Below are positions 1 to 7,819 of a stretch of 15,214 nt of DNA, piece by piece. Each line of letters starts with the position of its first letter. The stretch's first letter is position 1. The notes under the pieces are model-generated. The model did no database searches. It saw nothing but the letters and a program-made list of their open reading frames with translations, and was not told the origin of the DNA. A program made the translations under genes and the position numbers. Source of the stretch: Pelagophyceae sp. CCMP2097 (taxonomy: Eukaryota > Sar > Pelagophyceae); assembly GCA_026770575.1 (NCBI GenBank), contig MU657334.1:18712-33925 (forward strand), read 5' to 3'.

Positions 1-36
1 AGGGACCCCGAATCGGACTTTTTCGGCCTTCGAGCC

Positions 37-297
37 TCAGGCCGGACGATTCGACGGCGCCCGACGCGGGCGACGTTCGACGCAAAGGCCGTTTTGGACG
101 TGGAGGCTGCCGCTCGAAGAGGCCGCGTGCGAAAACCACGACGAATTGGACACTCGGAAGGAGGGACCCTGGATCATGGGCAGTTCCTTTTTGCGCGTCG
201 CCACCTTGAGCTTTAATGCCTTGGCCCGCACCGCCTTCTTGCCGCTGCCGTCCAGCTTCTTCTCTGCTTTCTTTGTCGGCACATCGATTATTGCCAT
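37..297 (-). CDS. possible small host ORF, Lys-rich, unrecognised
   Basis: This is an 86-codon frame starting at the first ATG (297) and closing at 37. Its first half is rich in Lys and Ala (it begins MAIIDVPTKKAEKK), which looks more protein-like than the Arg/Pro-rich shadow frames common in this GC-rich flank. The same frame is open upstream to about position 400 without an ATG. Further upstream, at about 421-429, three stop codons stand in a row. No family is recognised. A plus-strand frame across 146-502 is also open, so the coding strand is not secure. It may be an exon of a longer gene running off the left edge, or chance openness of GC-rich DNA. Confidence 0.22.
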   Translation of the reverse strand: MAIIDVPTKKAEKKLDGSGKKAVRAKALKLKVATRKKELPMIQGPSFRVSNSSWFSHAASSSGSLHVQNGLCVERRPRRAPSNRPA

Positions 298-397
298 GCC
301 CTGCGGTGCGTCGGAGGCGCCCCGCCTCTCCGCCCCGGCCCTGACTGACGACGCGCGGCCGCACGTGTCTGCGGGCGCGCCATGCGGCGGGGCGTCC

Positions 398-744
398 AAG
401 TTGGCGTCGCCCGCCGTCGACCGCTATCATTACATACAAGCGCCATGGACGCCCTTGGTGCCTACGCGCACCGCACCGTCGCCTGCCAAGACGGCGCCAT
501 AGGGCGGCGAATCGTCGCGCGGCGCAACGTCGCGCGATTTGGCGCAGCTGCCGGTCGTCTCCGCGCCGGCCATGGCCGAAGGCGCGCGGCCGCCGCGCGT
601 ATCCGAGCTGCTGGCGCGCGTCTCCGTGCAACCGCCGCGCGCCCTCGGCTGCTCCTCCGTCCTAAAGGCGGAGCGGCCGGAACATGATCGTTTCAATGAT
701 TCAGCGGCGGCGGCACGCCGCAGCCAAAGTTTAACACCAGAAAC
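398..744. other. GC-rich host stretch, no supported gene
   Basis: This very GC-rich stretch (many CGCG, GCGG and GCC runs) has overlapping open frames on both strands. Their translations are low-complexity Arg/Ala/Gly/Pro, as expected from base composition alone. I see no domain, no convincing start context and no RNA gene. Confidence 0.4.
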
Positions 745-975
745 CGCAGAAGTTAAGAGTCTCTTTAAGGGATGAGGCATTCCAAGGGAAATCGGGAGTT
801 AAGTCACTTTAACGGCTTTATTCCCCCTTTACAATTGTAACGCACGCGGGTTTTCCGCCAAGTCATCTTAAGTCTCGAAAATTTCACCAAGTCATTATAA
901 GGAAAAGACCTTGCTTGCTTAAGATCCACCCTGGGTGGGGCTGGCCCAAAGGGGAATAACCGTCAAACCCGAGTC
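745..975 (+). repeat. host interspersed repeat, left copy
   Basis: This segment shares two blocks with the right flank in inverted orientation. One is CAGAAGTTAAG followed by CTTTAAGGG (745-770), matching the reverse complement of 14757-14783. The other is ATCCACCCTGGGTGGGG with CCCAAAGGGG, ATAACCG and CAAACC (923-968), matching the reverse complement of about 14790-14845. Between them lie further TTAAGTCACTTTAA and TTAAGTC motifs. The blocks are themselves partly palindromic. This looks like a non-autonomous, non-coding host repeat family. Block order differs between copies, so the copies are rearranged or composite. Confidence 0.55.
911..943 (+). repeat. 33-bp perfect inverted repeat, left arm
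   Basis: Positions 911-943 (TTGCTTGCTTAAGATCC ... GGGTGGGGCTG) are identical over 33 bases to the reverse complement of 14546-14578. The arms lie outside the AT-rich element, on either side of the interrupted host reading frame. Without the element they would be about 2 kb apart. They may be ends of a host mobile element containing that frame, or two copies of an interspersed repeat. Confidence 0.8.
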
Positions 976-1532
976 AAAGGTAGGCTTCCAGGCCCAGAGG
1001 CCCGGAGCCAAGGCCTCGGAGAGCGCGCCAGCACATATAGCGCGGCGTCTCCTCGCGGTGGTATGGACGCCCAGTCACTTTGGCACTTCGGTCTGGTTCG
1101 TTGGCGTTGCTGGTTGGGGGGCGGGGCGTCAGCGGCTTTTTCGAGTTCAATCAGGATGAGGATGTACCGCGTACCGGCCCAGGGCATGGCCTGGGTCCTT
1201 TTCCCCGTGTTTTCCTCTTTTGCCTCCGAGCTAAAGCAGATACAAGGGGGGTCCAACATGAAACGGATTCCACTCAGATACAAATTTCTCGGGCTACAAG
1301 CGAGGTATGGGGCCACTTTTGGTCGCTACGGCGCAGGCTGGTGGCGGCGCGGTCCCCGACGAAGGAAGTTTGTTTGCGGGCTCGGTCCGCCGAGCGTGAA
1401 TCCGCTTTCAAGAATAAAACGGTGTGAAACTTGACACTATTTTCTTGTAATTGCGGATTTGCATGGGCGTTTCAAGTGAAATGAAGCCCATAACTTACAA
1501 AATGGAGCCCATAGCCTAAATTTTGGGCCTTA
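976..1532. other. host intergenic or intronic stretch, nothing recognised
   Basis: Mixed-composition host DNA. Open frames exist on the plus strand (for example from ATG 1258 to a stop at 1432-1434), but their Arg/Gly-rich translations match nothing I recognise and other frames are equally open. A short direct repeat, ATGAAGCCCATAAC (from 1481) and ATGGAGCCCATAGC (from 1502), lies near the right edge. No RNA gene was seen. Confidence 0.35.
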
Positions 1533-1794
1533 TTTCTCACCTCCACAGGTCACTAGATCGGACTCTGGTGTGGCCAGGGCCCACAGCCGGCCCCAGCGAA
1601 GCGGCAGGGAGGTGGAACTCAGACGAAGACAACGGAAAACCACCTCAAACCAGCTTTTGGCGACGCTGAAATCGAGATTGCGGGTAGGGTACGCGAAAAA
1701 AGGGAAAGTCCCACCTCCAGCCCGGCACCATGGGTCGGGCCGGACATGTCCAGCCACTCAAAGTCTTCTCAAACGTGCTGTGGAGGTGAGGAAA
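1533..1794. repeat. short fold-back (MITE-like) host repeat
   Basis: The left arm TTTCTCACCTCCACAG (1533-1548) is the inverted complement of CTGTGGAGGTGAGGAAA (1778-1794), with one extra base in the right arm. The unit is about 260 bp and the arms are 16-17 bp. No target-site duplication could be fixed and the interior encodes nothing recognised. A miniature inverted-repeat transposon is one reading; a chance hairpin around a non-coding segment is the other. Confidence 0.35.
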
Positions 1795-1842
1795 TGAGCG
1801 GCATTTTCATGTTGAACCCCCCTTGTAGTCTGCAAGACTTAA

Positions 1843-1872
1843 AAAATAAAATAAAATAAAATAAAATAAAAT
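1843..1872. repeat. (AAAAT)6 microsatellite
   Basis: Six perfect AAAAT units, with a T every fifth base from 1847 to 1872. It lies just downstream, on the minus strand, of the stop of the interrupted host frame, so it would sit in that gene's 3' untranslated or flanking region. Confidence 0.9.
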
Positions 1873-1928
1873 GTTGTGAAAACAACAGGTTTGAAAACTT
1901 GTCCAGCACGAGAGTTCCGCTCCACGCG

Positions 1929-2081
1929 CTATCTCAGTAGCATACCCGTGCCGCAGCAGGGCAGGTCCAAGCGCGGCACGACGACGTCGAGCGCCGGGTC
2001 CGCCACGACGCCGTCGGACAACATGGGGACAATCAGGTCCAGGCACTGCACGTCGAGGCCCGCGTGGTCTGTTCGAAGACC
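1929..2081 (-). pseudogene. 3' part of the host reading frame interrupted by the element
   Basis: Read on the minus strand from the element's left edge, this frame stays open for 50 codons and ends at TAG (1929-1931). The translation begins GLRTDHAGLDVQC and ends PCCGTGMLLR. It is non-repetitive and protein-like, with none of the Arg/Pro bias of shadow frames. The first codon GGT (2079-2081) abuts the element exactly. The frame entering the element's right edge ends in the whole codon CAG (13656-13658), so the two halves would join in frame. The product is unrecognised. A true C-terminus is likely; a chance ORF remains possible. Confidence 0.5.
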
Positions 2082-2090
2082 AAAAAATAT

Positions 2091-2237
2091 AGTGTTTTTT
2101 TAGAAGTCTAAGAAAGAGGTTTTCAAATGTCAAAAATTTCGAAAATGCAGCGAGATTTCAAATGTCAAAAACTTCGAATTGATTTTCGAAGTTTTTGACA
2201 TTTGAAAACCTCTTTCTAAAACCTCTCAAAAAACACT
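2091..2237. repeat. fold-back palindrome inside the left terminal repeat
   Basis: The outer arms AGTGTTTTTT (2091-2100) and AAAAAACACT (2228-2237) are complementary. The inner arms 2111-2143 and 2185-2217 are complementary over 33 bases with one mismatch. A second left arm at 2156-2178 pairs perfectly over 23 bases with 2185-2207 around a 6-base loop. The right-hand arm is a plus-oriented copy of the sequence at the element's right tip. The left end therefore carries its own terminus twice, head to head. The right terminal repeat lacks this structure. Confidence 0.85.
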
Positions 2238-2255
2238 TTGAAAAAAGATTTTCAT

Positions 2256-2269
2256 CGTAGCCGGGCAAG
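2256..2269 (+). promoter_or_regulatory. GC-rich conserved core of the terminal repeats
   Basis: CGTAGCCGGGCAAG, followed by TTTTCGATTTTCAAAA, is the only GC-rich island in the AT-rich terminal repeats. It is preserved exactly in both copies (complement at 13573-13586). In elements copied by a protein-primed polymerase such a site could be an origin or a protein-binding site. That role is inference. Confidence 0.4.
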
Positions 2270-2561
2270 TTTTCGATTTTCAAAAAATAAAATTCAAAAC
2301 ATCAAAAAAAAAGAATTTAAAAAGATTTAATAAAATCCAAAAGATTATGTCAAATTTCAAGTTATTTTTTGTATAAATTTTCAAAAAACTTTGAGGATAA
2401 AGATTTAATAAAATCCCCAAAAAATATGTCAAATTTCAAGTTAATTTTTGTAAAAGTTAAAGATTTAATAATATCCTAAAAAATCGCGACATGTACAAAA
2501 AGATAAAACGTTTTTTTTGAAAAATCTTAAAAAAATCGCGACGTGTCCAAAAAGATAAAAA

Positions 2562-3010
2562 TGAATGCGTCAAATGATATAAATAAAATGTTAAATATAG
2601 ATATAGAGATGAGCGAAATGACTGAATCAAATAATTTTGAAGTTGAGGAAACCGAACAGAAAGAACTGAAAAAAAAAGAAAGGGCGATTTTTTTTTTAAA
2701 AATCGTTGGAATATTCTGATGAAAGATGAAGAGGGTAATAAAATATTTAACAAATCTTATTAATCTCATGTTGATATGATAAAATGTCCGCTGAATCACA
2801 TGACATCGCGACAACCTATGTATTACTATTTACGCGGACGAGATAAACTAAAAAGTGAGGAACAAAATAAACAAAAGAGTAAATTCAACATTAAAAAAAT
2901 AAATTAAGCAAGGATTATATTGAACCTGTACAAGAAAAACGGACGATGAAGACGAGAAAGATTTCGAAAACGAGATTTATATGAGAAATGAGCATCTTAA
3001 AAGTTTATAG
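2562..3010 (+). pseudogene. decayed plus-strand gene, function unknown
   Basis: From ATG 2562 the frame runs about 52 codons with an acidic, Glu/Asn-rich start (MNASNDINKMLNID) and a Lys/Glu-rich middle, then breaks at a poly-T run near 2690-2698. A second frame continues at about 2700 (NRWNILMKDEEGNKIF), crosses an in-frame TAA at 2761-2763, and carries on through MTSRQPMYYYLRGRDK to a stop near 2905. Short charged pieces in other frames reach a TAG at 3008-3010. Hydrophilic, coherent composition across three frames suggests one ancestral protein of about 150 residues. No family recognised. It converges tail to tail with the minus-strand genes and starts just inside the left terminal repeat. 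Confidence 0.45.
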
Positions 3011-3193
3011 TTTTATAAGAACTGATTCAAATATGTCAAAAATTGCGGTATAGACCTTTTCTTCCTCATCCTCACAAATCATAGGAATATCAATATGTTT
3101 GTTTATACCGTCGATGATTTTCTTTCGAATTTTTTTAGTACATAAAAGTTTTATTAAATATTTTTTTAAGATTTTAACTATAAACTTCAACAT
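3005..3193 (-). CDS. small intact ORF, hypothetical protein
   Basis: A complete 62-codon frame with an ATG at 3193, starting 22 bases downstream of the stop of the collagen-like fibre gene. The N-terminal third is basic and hydrophobic (MLKFIVKILKKYLIKLL), like an amphipathic or membrane-associating helix. The middle has DGINKHIDIPMICEDEEEK and the end is hydrophobic (IFDIFESVLIKL). It is the only gene of the element I can read without a break. Function unknown; a small membrane-active or virion-associated protein is conceivable. Its stop overlaps the end of the converging plus-strand pseudogene by a few bases. Confidence 0.6.
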   Translation of the reverse strand: MLKFIVKILKKYLIKLLCTKKIRKKIIDGINKHIDIPMICEDEEEKVYTAIFDIFESVLIKL

Positions 3194-3215
3194 ATTAGTA
3201 TATAATTAAATTAAA

Positions 3216-4451
3216 TTAAATTACTTGGTATACTGTTATAGAGATGTCCATATTAAAATCGTAATTAAAATTTCGCATCTCAACTTCCAAAAAAGTTGTT
3301 GTCTTCGAATCACATAAAAATATCTGTTTTTGTCTATGGTCGATTAAAAAATTTCGTGGAGAAAATAAAACCTGATAATCGACAGAATTCAAAGGATTTG
3401 CGAATCCAAACCGTTGACGACTTACTTCTTGAATTGTTCCTCGATCATTCCATATCAGATTTATGTTCGAATCATTGGCTTGTTTATTTCCATCTTATTC
3501 CGTTCAAACCATTCGATTGTTGCTGTCCCGGGTTACGATCCATCGACCAACACCAACCGTTTCTAATTTTTTCTTTTTGGAAATTGTTAAATTTGGTACA
3601 TTATCTAATGTGCCAGTAAAAATATCGAAAAAATCTGTATCGAAAAATAAATTGAATGCCCCGATGGTTGAGGTATCTTTACGAAATTCAATTCCATCCT
3701 TATATACTTTCATAGATGATTTTGAAACGGTACTTAAAACGTCACCAGCCATTTTGAATGAATTCGAATCTCGTAAAAAATAATTTCGGACCGTTGGCAA
3801 AATACTATTTTTTCCTTCAATTCCAGCAATCTCTTGAATGATTTTTTCTCGAGTCTGTGTTCGATTATAAAAACTGACTGGGTTTAATTCAATCTGAGTC
3901 AGATTTGATATCGAACTGGTAAATGAAAAATCCGAGGAAAATCTCATTGAAAACGAATCGAAATCCGATGTATTCCGGAAAGAAATTCCGTCGTTTAATT
4001 TACGAACTTCTGTCAAAGCATTAACGCTAAGTGTTGCGCTGTCTTCATCAAATCTAATTCCAGAAATTGGCGAAGACACTGCTCGTTCTAATTCATTACG
4101 AATCATTGTCGTGTTATCTAAACTCTCGCCGGGTGGTCCACTTTCGCCCTGAACGCCTTGCGCTCCTCGTTCACCTACAATAGACTCACCAGGTATTCCT
4201 TGAACGCCTTGCGCTCCTCGTTCACCTACAATTGACTCATCAGGTATTCCTCGAACCCCTTGATCGCCAATTTCGCCAGTTTCGCCAATAACTCCCTGAA
4301 CGCCTTGCGCTCCTCGTTCACCTACAATAGACTCACCAGGAATTCCTTGAACCCCTTGCTCGCCACGCTGTGGAATAACTACCTCTCCTCCAATCGGATC
4401 GAATAATCCAGTTTCAATATAATCTTGAAAAAGACTCGAAATAATTTGCAT
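3216..4451 (-). pseudogene. collagen-repeat fibre-like protein, C-terminus frameshifted
   Basis: Probable capsid-surface or attachment fibre. From ATG 4451 (MQIISSLFQDYIETG) a short head leads into about 75 residues of Gly-X-Y repeats with units such as GERGAQGVQG and GESIVGERG, partly interrupted by SIV and one GIPDES where Gly gives way to Asp. A non-collagen C-terminal region of about 210 residues follows, with two related segments (DGISFRNTSDF and DGIEFRKDTST). The main frame closes at 3504. Just downstream another frame reads on from about 3483 (NDSNINLIWNDRG) to TAA 3216-3218, ending MDISITVYQVI. A frameshift near 3490-3510 thus cuts off about 90 residues. Collagen-like proteins occur in virophages and Polinton-like viruses. 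The frame upstream is separated from the next fibre gene by only one stop. Confidence 0.75.
4150..4347. repeat. 51-bp direct repeats encoding the collagen-like segment
   Basis: Three near-identical 51-bp units, starting TGAACGCCTTGCGCTCC and ending AGGTATTCCT or a variant, lie at 4150-4200, 4201-4251 and 4297-4347. The third is set apart by a 45-bp diverged segment, also Gly-X-Y coding. The unit length is a multiple of 9 minus 3, so each unit carries one three-residue interruption (SIV) of the Gly-X-Y pattern. Recent unit duplication is likely. Confidence 0.85.
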
Positions 4452-4487
4452 ATCATTGAGAGACAAAGTATCCCCGAAAATGAATAA

Positions 4488-6197
4488 TTATGAAAACTCA
4501 AAATCACTCGATTCACTGCCGACGTTGTCGAGGTTGTTTATACATAAATTCGTAATTCTTATATCCTTTGGCGTCCGTTCAATACCTCTGGATATATTGT
4601 TCGAAATAACAACATCGGGAGGTAAGATTGTGTCTGAATTCGTTGTTGCCATATTCGAAAATTCGAAAACATCACCGTCTGTGGTTATAGGCGTCGCCCA
4701 TTGTCCATTAAAATAAGCAAACCCTTTTTTATTACCATGATGTCCTACAATGACTATACTACTGGTAACTGATGTTATAATGCGACGCCGTTTTAATGAA
4801 TCCGTTGAAATATATCGTGAAATACAGAAGATAAAACAGCGCGGTGGTAAAACAACAGGGAAATTTAAAATATCGGCTTGTAATCCTTGAATAATATCAA
4901 CAACTCCGCTGATCAATGCAGGGCTGGTTGTTTTGATTAACGTAGCCCCAGATAACGTCGCATCGTTCGATACATTACCATTTTTTTATCAATAAAAAAA
5001 TTATCGCCTGTTTTGTAGGTATCAGAGGAATAATACGCAAGAGCCTTTTATTTAAGCGTAAGAGTTTTTGGAACTTTGTCTCATATGGACGCACACTGAG
5101 TTTATTATTAGAAATGAATAACGTATCATCTATATTTAGATTCAATGAATTTGTGTTAATTATAAAAGGACTCAATGAAGAAATTCTATTTTTCTCAACA
5201 TTAATTTTATCATTTAATTATAATCTGTTTAATTGTTCGACTTCTGCGGTATTTGAAATATTTCTTTGAACCGACTCGAATTGTTCAATTTTGTTTAAAA
5301 AATAGGTGTAAATCGAAAATCATTTAAATAACTGTCTTGTGAAGTATAGGCGAAAAAATACCTTTTTTTAAATTTTGAAACGAACCAATTCTCGGGAAAT
5401 TATTATTCAATGTTAATGGAAATTTTCCCTCTAAGAAAGTTAAATTATAAAGTTGAAAAGTGCCGTTTGTGTTAAATGCAACTTTAATGTGAGTGTTGTT
5501 ATTATCTAAGCGATTGTCATTCGGATAATAAAAGTCTCTTTGTAATTAATAAAATTTCATGTTTCGAATTTATAATATTTTTTTCTATCAATAACGACTT
5601 ATTTTAAATGAAAATGTCTGGTGTAGTTTTTGAAAACCCAAACGCATAATTAAAATTATTTCTGGACTGTGCTTGAAACTTAAGATTGAGTGGGAGCGCA
5701 TCAGCCGACCACATCATGTTTTCGAACGTCGCAGTGGTTGGTACTGTGTGAGTCGGTTTTAAATCGTCTGTAAGTTATTCATAATCGGGTGTAAAGTGTA
5801 ATTCGTATTACCGGAAGAGTCCCCAAAGCGTAAAGATGAAGTATTAAATACGATCTCAGGGGTGGAAATGTCAAGAACTCTTGAAAATAAATAAGATTCA
5901 GCATCAATCGCGCGTGTTAGTTCAGTATTTACCGAATCTGATACTGTATTTGTTTGTGGTGTATAATTTTATTTGTGTCGGAATTATCGCACTGATTTTG
6001 CTATCGACAATGTTTATATTATCGCCTTGAATTAATTTAGACTGTTTATCGTTTATATTATAAGTTAAATCTTCAAAGTTTTTATTATAATCAGGAAAAT
6101 CAGGAATTATTGTATTGATCGTATTTCCGACAATGGTTATATTATCACCCGCTACAAGCCTGGTTGTAGAATTTTCATCATCGAATACAGATTGCAT
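4488..6197 (-). pseudogene. fibre-like structural protein, broken into several frames
   Basis: From ATG 6197 the N-terminus shows two matching beta-type repeats, LVAGDNITIVGNTI and LIQGDNINIVDSKI, each followed by a short I-I-P motif. Such repeats are typical of trimeric fibre shafts. Coding then hops between frames: a stretch to about 5762 (with EIVFNTSSLRFGDSS), then ATFENMMWSADALP to about 5607, then an open run of about 78 codons ending near 5324, then one with an in-frame TAA (5218-5220) including NIDDTLFISNNKLSV, one with TAA at 5048-5050, and a last frame from about 4978 to 4488. The total is about 570 codons. It lies 89 bp downstream of MCP and just upstream of the collagen-like fibre in the same orientation. 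A capsid spike or attachment role is inference. Confidence 0.6.
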
Positions 6198-6286
6198 AGA
6201 ATATTTCGAAGTTATATATTAATTTTTTTATTTTTAATATTTTATTTTGTGGTTTTGTTTTTTTCTAAAAAGTTCTAAAAAGAATT

Positions 6287-7564
6287 TTACATGATGACAG
6301 TCCATAAAGCAGAAGTTCTCATGTCAAGCATACACACTTGTTTATACGATGAAAAAATATGAAGATTTTGTGGAGCGATCGCTTCTGAACCGAAAGATAA
6401 CACAACTGAGGTTGACGTACCGAGTGTGTTGCGGCCACTACAAATTTCATCTTCCTTCATTTTATAACTGCATAGATTCATATCCATCTCAAACGAACCA
6501 ACAGTTTTTTTATTAAAACTTTCAATAGCGAATTTACCGAAACCCAATTCTAAGCCTTCTTCATACAGAAACCCACCGGCACGTGATAAAGAAATTTGCT
6601 TCATCATAGCCTTTTCAGCAGGCGATGCGTTCACTTCACGAAGACATTCGACGAGATTTCCCCCGATAAGCACGCCATCTTTATTGATAAAGTTTTTGAC
6701 AAAATGAGCATTTATATCAGTATGTAAGGGTATAACGGGAACAGTTCCACTTTTATCAGTTTTCGGGGTTATAATCATTGTAACGGAATTTAAAGAACGA
6801 ACAGCAACCCCGAGATTAATACTATGGGATGCTCCTGGATTCCCGGGGGGACTGTAAGCGTTATAAATATAGGATTCAGTCTCGATGTAGTAAATTCCAC
6901 CATGTAAACGCATCAATTCCTCAGTGACATCTGGTAATGTTTGGCATATAGAGAGGACCAATTCCACCTCCGAAATCTGCAAATCAGAAGAAGAGAATAA
7001 CGGAAACATTTTATCAGTACCGAAACACGAGGCATGCTTAGAGAGTGAATCGCAGAAAATCAACGATTGAGTATTAAATAGATTTACACCACGCTGCCCA
7101 ATTGCTGTGACACCTTCATTTCCACCAGGAACATTGGCAGAGTCACCTATATCAGTCGGTCCAGCAACGTAAATAGAACCGCTACCGATAGAACTCGCAT
7201 AAGTTCGATTTTTTTTCTTCTTCGGAATTACGTTTTACAGCATACCCCCTTTTCGAGGATAAAGTACTCTCTGACTGCGTTAGTTCGATTGATTCGAACA
7301 TAGTCATAACACCGCCACTTGAAACGATGTATTCATGTCCGGAAACATTCAATAGTTTAAATTTTAAAAAGAATTTTTATTATCCAGCCATTGATCGGTC
7401 TGCATACCTGGAATTCTGAAGTTTATAACCTGACCAGAAAAATATTTTGTTGAAGCGTTACTTGGTTGTAATCGGGTGATAAAAGAGGTAGCACCTGGGG
7501 CTTCTGTGGTTAGCATACCATCAAATCTATCTGACATACTGGATTTCGATTTTGAATGCTCCAT
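6287..7564 (-). pseudogene. MCP: major capsid protein (double jelly-roll), two frameshifts
   Basis: Builds the icosahedral shell. From ATG 7564 the first frame has YFSGQVINFRIPGMQTDQWL, the conserved N-terminal signature of Polinton-like capsid proteins where the first jelly roll begins. It stops at TAA 7364-7366 after a T-rich run. Another frame continues (LLNVSGHEYIVSSGGVM, then FESIELTQS) to about 7200, where ACT TAA ends it. The third frame runs about 300 codons to 6287, with SIYVAGPTDIG, GGIYYIETESYIYNAYS, SPAEKAMMKQISLSRAG and the end RTSALWTVIM. Total about 425 codons, near the low end for the family. It is downstream of the penton gene and upstream of the fibre genes, the usual capsid-module grouping. 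A T-rich run marks the first break; the second, near 7200, is at TTAA. Confidence 0.85.
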
Positions 7565-7580
7565 AATATACAAAACAATT

Positions 7581-7590
7581 CCCCCCCCCC
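7581..7590. promoter_or_regulatory. C10/G10 homopolymer before the MCP start
   Basis: Ten consecutive C on the plus strand (G on the coding strand), ending 17 bases upstream of the MCP ATG in otherwise AT-rich DNA. It is the longest G/C run inside the element. It could be a leader or promoter element whose length varies; that is inference. Confidence 0.4.
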
Positions 7591-7632
7591 TTAATAAAAC
7601 TCGAACATTGATTTTTTAGATTCATATACATC

Positions 7633-7814
7633 TTATAATTTCATTTTTTCAATCCCTTCACCGGTTTTGTTATTTTTAATGTCTTCCCCGCTTTTCTTAT
7701 TTTTAATTTCTTTATTGGTCTGATAATTAGATATTATAAAATTTTTCATATTATTTTTCATATTATTTGTATAATTATTATTATTATTTTGTTGATCTTG
7801 GTTTTTTCCTAAAA
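7633..7814 (-). pseudogene. Asn/Lys-rich ORF after the penton gene, possibly its tail
   Basis: This open stretch of about 60 codons starts directly after the penton stop, one frame over (LGKNQDQQNNNNNYTN, then IISNYQTNKEIKNKKSGE) and ends at TAA 7633-7635. It holds internal ATGs but none at its head. The missing start and its position one base out of frame from the penton suggest a lost C-terminal tail of the penton protein rather than a separate gene. A small independent Asn-rich protein starting at an internal ATG is the alternative. Confidence 0.35.
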
Positions 7815-7819
7815 TGTAT

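Larger units (their letters stand above)
2082..2508 (+). repeat. left terminal inverted repeat
   Basis: Starts AAAAAATATAGTGTTTTT and matches the reverse complement of 13267-13655 over nearly its whole length with scattered differences. Shared blocks in order: the tip, AGAAAGAGGTTT, CAAATGTCAAAAA, the core CGTAGCCGGGCAAG, then units of AAAGATTTAATAAAATCC with ATGTCAAATTTCAAGTT, and finally ATCGCGACATGTA near 2483. The AAAGATTTAATA unit recurs at 2321, 2399 and 2459. The ATCGCGAC block is repeated at 2535-2560, just past the repeat. The left copy is longer than the right one because it contains a fold-back (2091-2237). No coding potential. Confidence 0.9.

Noticed and set aside
421..429. Three consecutive stop codons (TAA TGA TAG on the minus strand) as a deliberate translation block
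   Set aside because: No secure gene ends there; it is a short coincidence in a frame of doubtful coding status.
4150..4347. CRISPR-like array
   Set aside because: The repeats are contiguous and coding (Gly-X-Y); there are no unique spacers.
4456..4716. Plus-strand ORF opposite the fibre genes
   Set aside because: It lies antisense to fibre-like coding sequence and shows no domain; it is a shadow frame.
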